Shown here piece by piece: positions 49,600 through 59,000 of a DNA stretch of 64,000 bases. The DNA is taken from assembly GCA_047967505.1 (NCBI GenBank), contig CM106539.1. One strand, written 5' to 3'. A program made the translations under genes and the position numbers. The stretch comes from Dipteris shenzhenensis. Its lineage: Eukaryota > Polypodiophyta > Polypodiopsida > Gleicheniales. A model generated the notes under the pieces. It did not search any database and had not been told where the DNA came from. It was given only the letters and a program-made list of their open reading frames with translations. The first letter of the stretch is position 1, and each line of letters begins with the position of its first letter.

Positions 49600-52330
49600 G
49601 CTTGCCCAAGAGGATAGGTTGGATGGCACCAACTATTGTCTTTAGAGCTTTATGGCAATTGTTATCTTTGGTTGCTAAGGGCCTATGAGACTATGCCAAA
49701 GGCGATGAAGCCCTCCTGGTCAAATTACTCTAAGGAGGGGTTGTGGTGGTGGCACATTGAAGGGGCGGGGGGGCGGGGGGGCAGGGGCAACAAGGGCAAC
49801 AAAAAGCTGCACCAGTTGGGCAAGCACAAGCGCAGTAAAGAGTTATAATTTCTCCTATTAGGTCCTACTAGACTTCAAAAGCAGTTTGGGATATTTTGCA
49901 AAACATGTATCGAGGTCGCAATGAGGCTAGAGTCTCATTTTTTTGGTAGGGAGCTTGATGTGAGGCATATCAATGAAGGGGACTCTATGCAGGAACATGC
50001 CACTAAAATTCAAGATTTGCATGAGCAACCCTTGAATATCGATGAGGTTATTCAAGATGCACAGCTGTTTCCACTACGTTGAACTCCTTACTAGAGTCCT
50101 ATCTTTCTTTTCACACATTGCTCAATCTGTCGATGAGGAGAAGTCGAAATCCTCTCCCCTTTTCAAGAGTTGGTAGCACTCTTACTATAGGAGGAGCAGA
50201 CTAGAAATAATATTTCATCACATTCTTGTAGTGGGAGCGAGCTTTTTCAGCGAAGGATAAGGGCAAGAAGACATCAGCCCAAGCATGATGCCGTATCATA
50301 GTTCTTGCAATGCTTCTCGACATGTTGGTGGGAAGGACAAAAAGGATGCCACAAAGCCTTTAAATGCCAATACTGTGAGAAGTCGGGTCATCACATGGGT
50401 GAGAACCCAAAGAGGCTTGCAAAGGAAAAGAAGACGCTGGGATGCATGTTTCAAGTTCCCAAGCATATATGTGAGGGCTCTACTTCTGGCAAAATGTAGA
50501 GTTTTTTTTTCCCAACGGATGGTAGTCTGGGTTGCAAGAAAATTGTAGCTTGTACACAGTGATGTTCGCGGTCCAATGCGGATTGAATCTCTTGGGGGTC
50601 ATTTAGATTTCGTTACTTTCATAGATGATTTCACGATATTTACTTGGGTGTTTACTCTCAAGCAAAAATCTGAAGCATACACTGTGTTTAAGCACTTTGT
50701 TGCCTTCGTGGAGAATCGATTTGAATGCAGAATACATATCCTAAATTCAGATCGAGGACGGGAGTATATGTCCAAGGCATTAACAGATTTTTTGGCTAAG
50801 AGAGGCATCAATCATCAATGCACACTTTGATACACTCATTAGCATGATGAGGTGGCTGAATGGAATAATGGGTCACTCAGGGAGATGGGAAGATGCATGC
50901 TTAAAGCCAAAGGGCTGCCACATAAGTTCTAGATGGAAGCAATCATGTGCTCGAATCATATTTTGAATAAGTGTTCACCAGGTGATGACACCATATCAAG
51001 CTTGGTATGACAGGAAACCTGATGCGGGTTATATCCATACATTCCGTTGTGTAGCCTATGCACATGCGCCTATGGAATTGAGAGGCAAGCTTGATGATAA
51101 GAATGAGAAGTGCATTTTGGTGGGCTAGGACTATGAGAAGAGGGGTTACAGATGTTTCAATCCCTTGACCAAGGTCTTTACTAGTAGGGATGCTCTTGCA
51201 TTGGATGCAGGCCATGCGAGCAGAGTCAGACTCCATTCAGAAAAACCACACTTGGGCTAGTGGACGTGCCTGCCAGCAAGAAAGCAATTGGAACTAAGTT
51301 GTGTACAAGCCGAAACGAAAGTCAGATGGTTCCATAGACAGGTACAAAGCCCGTCTTGTTGCAAGGGGCTATGCTTAGAAGAAAGGAATAGATTATGATT
51401 AGACCTTTGCTCACTCGTATGACCATTGGCAAGTGTGTGGTTTCATTGGCTGCATTTCATGGATGGAATATTCATCAGCTAGACATAAAAACTGCATTCT
51501 TAAATGGGGATCTTCAGGAAGAAGTCTATGTTACTCAGCCCATTGGTTGTTTGGTGCTTGACGTGGAGGACAAGTATGCAAGTTGAAGTAAGCCTTGTAT
51601 AGATTGACACAGGCCCCTAGATCTTGGTATGCCAAGATTGATGCCTTTTTTACCAGCCAAAAAATGCAAAATAGTCCACACAAGAGCACCCTCTATGTCA
51701 GGAAAGAAGGAAGGGATTTGTATTATTCTTTATGTCGATGACATGCTGCTCACTTTTATAAATCCTGGAAAAAGTACAGATTTCAAGGATGAACTACAAC
51801 GGACTTTTGAAAATGTTGGATTTGGGGCTGCTTCATTATTATTTTGGGCATCCAATTTGTGCAGGATGACAGAGGCATTGGCTTATTGCTTGGAAAAGTC
51901 TTGGAACGGTTCAAATTTCAGAATTACAAGCCCATTCCCACTCCTAGGGAGCCCGGGCTTTAGCTGTCCGTTCATGATCCTAGTGCACCCGTTGATACCA
52001 CTGTTTACAACCAGGTTGTGGGATGCCTAATTTACTTGTGTAATACATGGCCCAACATTTAGTATGTAGTGTCTCCAGCTGTGCAGGTTTATGCACAGCC
52101 CTAAGACTTGTCATTGGCAGGCTGTGAAGCATGTGTTAAGGTACCTGCAAGGTACCCGGAATCTTGGTTTGTTGACTTGCATTTACATTCTTATAACGAT
52201 CTGGATTGGATTGATTATATCTATTCCATCAAAAGGTGGTACCATATGTTAGGTACTATACGTCATGAGTATGGGTAAATTGCATCTTATGGAAAACAAT
52301 TTAAGGCATGTAACGTATGGTGGCTTTGTA
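49600..52330 (+). pseudogene. Decayed Ty1/copia (copia-D): gag, integrase, RT, RNase H
   Basis: A heavily mutated copia in domain order. Gag start is LAQEDRLDGTNYCL (about 49600). The zinc knuckle CQYCEKSGHHMGEN (about 50370) has lost its last Cys. The integrase core is FVTFIDDFTIFTWVF, NSDRGREYMSKAL and HDEVAEWNN (50600-50870). RT is SLAAFHGWNIHQLDIKTAFL (51440) and IILYVDDMLL (51722). The RNase H region is WQAVKHVLRYLQGT and DWIDYIYSIKRW (52110-52240). Many stops and frameshifts make it an old relic. Confidence 0.85.
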
Positions 52331-53419
52331 ATTTATTTATTTTTTTCCCAAAAAAAGAGGGAGGGAAGGGAGAGAGAGAGAGGAGAGAGGGACAATATAC
52401 GAGTGACTATATAGTCCATACAATGCAACGATCACTGTTGTACTCAAAGTTCATGACCGAAGAGTGCCAAACCTCAACCTCGACTCACCATGGTCAAAGT
52501 CAATCAGAGGGAAGTACTGGCGCAATGGTACACGGGATACACCTATTGGTGCACATGGGAAGCAGTCCAACAATTAAGAGGCATAGGTGGTGCACCAACC
52601 CTCTCAACCAACTAGTGTCAAGAGCACATGGAATAGACAGGAGAACACATGGAGCACGGGATTCACTGACCCAGGACAGGCTGGAGTGTTGCGGAAGCCA
52701 TCAAGGACAGAGCGGCCCACAAACGGTGGAATGGCTAAGGATGGCTAAGGGTGCAAGAAGACATCCAATAGGGGGAAGGAGAGGAGATTGGTAGCGGGGG
52801 GTGGAGCAGAGAAGGAGAAGGTGAAGAGGGGGAAAGGGGAAGGGGGAAAAAACCATTCTGGCAGGGGCGAGAGGCGTGAGTGAAGGAGTGAGAGGCTAGA
52901 GTCAAGAGCTCGCCTCGTGTGTATCTTCTGGGGGTGTATCAGTCATCTTGCTTTCTAATGAGTTATGCTACTCCCCATCTCTGTTCGCTACTCTAAAATC
53001 CCATTCCGTTGTGTTCTCCTCCCCTCCTCTCCCTTCACCTGGTACAACGGACCTGTGTCATGTGGTTGAAGTTCTTTGCTGTTCAGGTCGAGGGTTGGCT
53101 TTCATGATGTTGTTCTGCTTTGGTCTTCTTCTTGCTCACATCACTTCAGCACTTGTACCGCTTGCACATAGTTGACACCATCTACTGCTTGCACATAGTT
53201 GACACCATTGACAAGCACTCGCCTACGTACCATCAGTGACACTTATGGCACGTCTTACTCGCTTCTCGCACTAGTGGCCCTAGGCCTCCGGTAATACTTC
53301 CGGAAGTGTTAGGAAAACCCCCCCCCCCTCTCAGACAGTTTATGGTGATCACGGTGGGACACTGCTGGTGTTGAGTAGCACGAGTGAAGTGGTGATCTAA
53401 GGTCCTAGAGAAAGGTCTT
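52331..53419 (+). other. Upstream region of the Ty3/gypsy element (LTR/leader not delimited)
   Basis: Includes a GA-rich tract (52360-52392) and TATATAG at about 52408. GCTTGCACATAGTTGACACC occurs twice (about 53160 and 53183), and there is a C run (53318-53327). I could not find a primer-binding site or LTR ends. An open frame at 52423-52794 has no recognised motif. Confidence 0.4.
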
Positions 53420-54748
53420 ATGCCGAGTAGTTCTGAAACATTTGAAGGAGCTAGTGAGAGAACTAGGAGGTACTTGAGGAGAGTGGAGAAAAGACTTCCG
53501 GCAGACCAAACTAGGTACAAGAAGCATTACGTGCGACGTAAATTTGCGAAGTCCTCAACTCGAGCACAAAGTGAGCCCGTTGGAGCAGTAGCCAGAGCAA
53601 GTAACTTCATCGACACTCTCATTGACTTGGACCAACAGGAACCCTGGTGGTCAGATCCGGACTCCGGAGAAGAAGAAGTGCAAAGCGGAGAACAGGTGAA
53701 AGAAGAGGGTACTAAGGACGAGGACTCCTCAGGGACTCATCAAGGTCAAGGCAGCCCCTCTCCTCCTCCTGCAACGATGTCTTCATCAACCACCACTTCT
53801 ACCGGAGTGGTGACTCCATCTGCTCCCGCCTCAACCTCTTGTGGACAAGCTGCTACCTCATCTGTTATGCATAGCTCCGGGCTCCTAGCTAATCCTTCTT
53901 CTACATCTATTCCATTGGGGGGTACTTTTGCTCCGGCCATGCCTTTACTTGCCATGATGGTTTCATCTCCCTTTCCATCCACACCGGTGTTGCCTTTTCC
54001 ACCACCTCCTTCCTTCCCTTCTGCCTACTCATCCATGACTTCAACTCCGTGCCTCTCTTTCCCTAATGCTCTCCCATCCTCTTTCACCCCCACATCTTCC
54101 ATGTTCTCACCCTTTCCCTCTGCAACACTGAGACCCCTCACTTACGCCCTACCATCTGGGTACACTTCCTCTATGACTACATCAGTAGTGACTTCTCCAT
54201 TTTGGTCCCCCACAGGAGGAGTTGTCGGGGTGGTCTCCTCCTTGGGAGCACCAACACTCATTACAGCCCCATCGGGACTCCCTCCAACTCTTGCATCCTC
54301 TCCAACCTCTCGGGTGGGGATGGCCCCCTCTCCAACCTCTCGGGTAGGGATGGCCGTTCTCAGTCCTCCAGACAGAGCTAGACTTCTCGAGCTACTCAAC
54401 AAGGTCCACGTGAAGACTCAAAAGTTCAAAGGCCACCTCCATGAGGATGCGGAAGCTCATGTGAGGAAGTTTCTCACAGCATGTAGAGCTAAAGGTGTGG
54501 AGAATGAGCATGCGTTCCTTCACATCTTTCCCTCGTCATTGGAAGATGCTGCGGATGTATGGTATAGTCAATTTCCTCCGGACCACTTCCAGACGTGGAC
54601 AGACCTAAGGGAGGAATTCTTACGCACTTTGAAGTTGGAAAAATTCGAACACATGATTGTCCAAGAGTTATCCACTGACACCATGAGGCCTGGAGAGAGC
54701 ATCTCTGAGATGTACACAAGGATGAGGGTCTTGGCGGCAAAGATGTAG
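53420..54748 (+). CDS. Ty3/gypsy gag, N-terminal part
   Basis: 443 codons from MPSSSETFEGASERTRRYL (an ATG, after GA-rich leader) to an amber stop at 54746-54748. Residues 100-320 are Ser/Pro/Thr-rich low complexity. The Retrotrans_gag capsid begins near residue 325 with LLNKVHVKTQKFKGHLHED and includes ADVWYSQFPPDHFQTW and LREEFLRTL. It is cut by the amber codon after MYTRMRVLAAKM. The next codon restarts the same frame, and the capsid continues there. Confidence 0.88.
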   Translation: MPSSSETFEGASERTRRYLRRVEKRLPADQTRYKKHYVRRKFAKSSTRAQSEPVGAVARASNFIDTLIDLDQQEPWWSDPDSGEEEVQSGEQVKEEGTKDEDSSGTHQGQGSPSPPPATMSSSTTTSTGVVTPSAPASTSCGQAATSSVMHSSGLLANPSSTSIPLGGTFAPAMPLLAMMVSSPFPSTPVLPFPPPPSFPSAYSSMTSTPCLSFPNALPSSFTPTSSMFSPFPSATLRPLTYALPSGYTSSMTTSVVTSPFWSPTGGVVGVVSSLGAPTLITAPSGLPPTLASSPTSRVGMAPSPTSRVGMAVLSPPDRARLLELLNKVHVKTQKFKGHLHEDAEAHVRKFLTACRAKGVENEHAFLHIFPSSLEDAADVWYSQFPPDHFQTWTDLREEFLRTLKLEKFEHMIVQELSTDTMRPGESISEMYTRMRVLAAKM

Positions 54749-56008
54749 ATGCCACCCAATGACGCCGTCATGAAGGGGTGGTTTTTGAAGGCTTTACCCT
54801 CCACCATTGCTATAAGGCTGGTTGACAAACTTCCTGAGCATGCCTCACTACAAGAATTTCTGAGGGAAGCGGTGAAGATGGAACGGTCCCAGTTAAGTTT
54901 CGCTTCAACACCCGCCCAGACCGCCCAACTTCCGAGAGAAGAGGGCTCACAGGCATGGCAGCAACTCAAGAAGGAATTAGAAGAAATCAAAGAAGGTCTG
55001 AAAGACAGAACAAAAGTGGATGGACCATCACCCTTTGAAGCTCAGATAAGAAGTGGTCTCTGGTGCACCGACTGCAAGAAGGGTTCTGGCCATGGCTACT
55101 GGGAATGTCCATCGAAGCGTAAGGTACCCACCCCGACCTCCTTTTGCACATTTTGTGAAATTCATGGACATGATGCCTCCGAGTGTAGGTATCTTAAGGG
55201 GTTGAGGAAGCTTCTGCCGGAGTATCCAATTGGAGAACCACTGGTGGCTACAATCAACAAAGCTGCACCGACCACTTCAGGGCCAGTACCCCTAGCTTCA
55301 GCCCCTGTGAAGGCACATGAACCACCCACCCATCCTATCACTCCACCTCCACTACATCCTAATCCTCCTTTGCTCCAAGCTCCTACTCCTAGTGAATTTG
55401 GGGCTCCATACTTCTATCCTCCGCCCTACTATGCACAGTATCAACCACCTATGTCAGGGGGTGGATATGGACCCCCTTATATCCGCGGTCGACGGGGTGG
55501 GTTCCGAGGTGGACGTGGAGGCAGAGGTACCAACTTTCGCAGGCCCATCATGTGCTATAGATGTGGCGAGTACGGCCATTACCAAGATGATTGTACACAA
55601 CCATTCGGGGGACCCTCTTGTACACAGTGCAACACAAATGACCACTACACCAGAGATTGTCCGAATGGCAGAAGGGAATCAACATCGCAAGTCAACATGG
55701 TTGATGTAGTAGTGGCGGGGGAGGGTGACAAACCCCATTTGATTGGTGCAGTGTTGGGAGCTGTGACTAGGTCACAAATGAAGGGTGACAGTAGTAAGGA
55801 TGATTCAACATCAATATCGGAGGCCTCATCACCTACCAGCTCAGTCACTAGAGGAGCATCCCCACCTCCTTCCTCCAAGGTGGACAGTGGGCACAGGACT
55901 GCATCACCGTTGTCCTCTCCTGTAACTGGATTAGAAAGGACCCGAAGGGCCCCACAGCCATCAAGACCTATCAATAGCTCTAAAACTACCTCAGCTCCAA
56001 GTGAGTAA
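54749..56008 (+). CDS. Ty3/gypsy gag, C-terminal part with four zinc knuckles
   Basis: 419 codons in the same frame, ending at TAA 56006-56008. The capsid finishes with GWFLKALPSTIAIRLVDKL. Four Cys/His clusters follow: CTDCKKGSGHGYWEC, CTFCEIHGHDASEC, CYRCGEYGHYQDDC and CTQCNTNDHYTRDC. The last two are classic CX2CX4HX4C. A Gly/Arg-rich stretch (RRGGFRGGRGGRGT) sits before the third. Four clusters are more than the one or two usual in plant gypsy gags. Confidence 0.88.
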   Translation: MPPNDAVMKGWFLKALPSTIAIRLVDKLPEHASLQEFLREAVKMERSQLSFASTPAQTAQLPREEGSQAWQQLKKELEEIKEGLKDRTKVDGPSPFEAQIRSGLWCTDCKKGSGHGYWECPSKRKVPTPTSFCTFCEIHGHDASECRYLKGLRKLLPEYPIGEPLVATINKAAPTTSGPVPLASAPVKAHEPPTHPITPPPLHPNPPLLQAPTPSEFGAPYFYPPPYYAQYQPPMSGGGYGPPYIRGRRGGFRGGRGGRGTNFRRPIMCYRCGEYGHYQDDCTQPFGGPSCTQCNTNDHYTRDCPNGRRESTSQVNMVDVVVAGEGDKPHLIGAVLGAVTRSQMKGDSSKDDSTSISEASSPTSSVTRGASPPPSSKVDSGHRTASPLSSPVTGLERTRRAPQPSRPINSSKTTSAPSE

Positions 56009-56029
56009 TCTATGCCTTCAAGGTATTAG

Positions 56030-59000
56030 GAGGTGGTCAGGAGTGTCACCAAAGATCTTCAATCTAGTTCTGAAGATGAAGGCGTCACACCTCAGTTTCC
56101 TTCCCGCAAGTCCAGAATAGTGAGGTTTGCAACAGAAGTGACAACTTTAGGGCAAAAACGTGAAGAGTCACAGGCAGGCCCATCCACCTTCCACTCAGGA
56201 AGCACAATGAAGCAAGAGAAGGAAAAAGGGGTGAAGCCTAGTAGTGCCCAAGAAAAAGGAAAATGGGTGATGGGAGAGTCACCACAGGAAATATTGACTG
56301 AGAATCCAAAGGCACCTCCTCTCCCTCGCGTGAGCTTCGACCCACGGCCAGAAGCTCGGCGGATGAAGGCACAAAAGGTTGCTGCTAGTGTCCAGCCCTA
56401 TTCTTTGATGGATGACTTGATGGATTTTAGGCCCAATATCACCTTACGACAACTCTGTCAATTGTCTCCACATATCAAGCATCAGACTATTGCATTTGTG
56501 AATCGCATGCCAGGAGGGCGCCAAAGGGGATCTGTTCAGGGCAGACCCACACCAGAGACAGTAACAGTTCAAGATGGAGTAACACTAGACAATTGCTCAG
56601 CCTATGCTGCCCTCACATGTGAACAAAGTCCCAAGCTCGCAGTGGAGATCAATGGGGTGGAGCTGAAAGATGTTTTCTTGGATGGTGGGGCAGCAGTAAA
56701 CATCATGCCGAGAGGTACTCTTCAACAACTGGGTTTGAAATTGACAATTGACGTACATTTTCAAGTACGCATGGCGGATCAACGCAAGGTGAAGCCTATG
56801 GGGGCTGTAAAAGGTGTTCACATGAAGATTGGGGGAGTTACATTCCTGTCCAATTTTGTTGTACTTAATATGACGGAGGGTGAGCAGACTTATCCTCTAC
56901 TTCTTGGTAGACCATGGTTACGCTCAGCAAAGGCCATTCAAGATTGGTCAAGTGATGAAGTTCGACTACCTTTGGGATCCACATCCTTAGAAATAGACAT
57001 GGTTACTGGAAGGGCCCGTCACCGACCTGTGGAACTTGGGGAAGAGGATTTTGAAGAAGAAGAAGGGGTGGAAGAGGAGCGATGGGCACTTGGGGATTGG
57101 CCCCTACAGAAAGAAGAGTTGGCCTATGTGGAGGACTCACCCTTCCAAGGTGAAACCTATGTAACAGCAGCACGAGATGATGGTGAGAGCTTGACGTACT
57201 TGTTGGAACATGCTAGACCAGATGAGGAAGAAGCTGTCATCTTGGATTGGATGGGGGCCTTGGGATCCTTAGCCATCAACATGGTGGAGTTGTGTCCAGA
57301 AGAGGATCCTGAAGCCCATCTTGGTACTTCACGGAATGCGCAAGAGGTGAGCCAGGAAGCCTCTTCACCACCTGGTTTGGCTGATCTCATGTATGAACGG
57401 ATGCCTTTTGGCCTTCTTAATAATCCCCACATGTATCAGCGAATGATGTCCGCAAGTACCAGACCAAGTGGTGGGGAGGCCACCAGGGTGACTCAAAGAC
57501 AAGACCATGAAGCAACAATGGAAGCAATGGAGGCACACGACATGGATGCCTCACACCAAGAAAATGACCATGGGGTCACAACAGAGGAGGAAGAGGATGC
57601 TATGCAAGAAGATGATGAGCGGGCGCAGCATAATGATGGTCCTGAAGAGAACACTCATGAATCTATGCAAGAAGAAGATGACCACATAGATCATGGGCTG
57701 GCTGAGCACAATGATGGTATTGGAGAAGACACTCATGGATCTGCAGAAGAAGAGGATGACCACCTACTTACTGATGTCATTCAAAGGCAGGCGGTGCTGG
57801 AAATGACTCTTGGAAGGGTTATTGAATCCATTGTGCAACCTGACCAACCTAGGAGGGGTCAAGAGACCGGACAATTTGAAGGAGCCGTCCACATTCACAC
57901 CGGAGTCTGGAACTTCAGACCTTCAAGGCAAGCCCACAGCATACAGGGAGAAGAAGATGTCGCGGACCTTGTTCTACTCGACTTATATATGTCAGAAGCT
58001 GACCCCCCAACGACACAGGAGGTTCCCGAAACTACATACGAGGTGGTTGGACTACCATACAGAGGAATGCTCAAGCAAGCACAAAAAGGAAAGAAGAGAA
58101 TGGGCCCAATTGCTGCCTCTACATTTCAACCATTTCCAAAACACACCCAACCGTCCTATCCAAGCTCTTGGATGGAAGAAGTAGTGGGGGATTTTTCTCT
58201 GGATGATTCTCCTGCGCACCCAGCAGTGGGAGTAGAAGAACCGAACAACTCCACATCAAGAAGCATACCTCAGGTTGACCATGCCAGGGATTGGAGGTAT
58301 CTGAACATTGGGACAGAAGACCAACCACGACATCTTAAGGTAGCCAGTTGGGTCTGGGAACATGACTATCTCCTTGCTGCATTGTCTGATTTTTTTCAAG
58401 AGTATGTTGATGTCTTTGCCTGGTCATATAAGGATTTAAAGGGAGTACCCACTGAGTTCATGGAACATCGCATCGATCTATATCCGGAAGCAGAGCCGGT
58501 GATCAGGGGACCATATCGCATGAATCCTAACTATGGCAAGGCTGTCCATGCTGATATTCAAAAGATGGAGCAAGCAGGGTTGATCTACCCTGTTGACTAC
58601 TCCGAATGGCTTAGTGGCATCGTAGTGGTGCCCAAAAGAGAGACTGGAAAACTCCGAGTTTGTGTCGACTATAGGAGTTTGAATACCGCCACACGTCGAG
58701 ATAGGTTTCCTCTCCCCTTCACTGACAGGGTGCTAGAAACCGTAGCTGGTCATGCTCTCTACTCCTTCATGGATGGATACAGTGGGTATAACCAGGTTCG
58801 GGTGCGAGAGCAAGATCAGTTAAAGACTACCTTCATCACCCAATGGGGAACTTATGCTTACCGGATGATGCCTTTTGGTCTTTGCAATGCACCGGCCACG
58901 TTTCAACGTCTTGTCACCAAACTCTTCCAAGAGAACATCGGAAAGTTCCTTGAGGTATTCTTGGATGACTTCTCTGTGTTCAATGGTAAGAATGCTTCTC

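Noticed and set aside
52423-52794. 123-codon frame upstream of the gypsy gag
   Set aside because: No motif; it lies in the presumed LTR/leader, and its composition follows local repeats.
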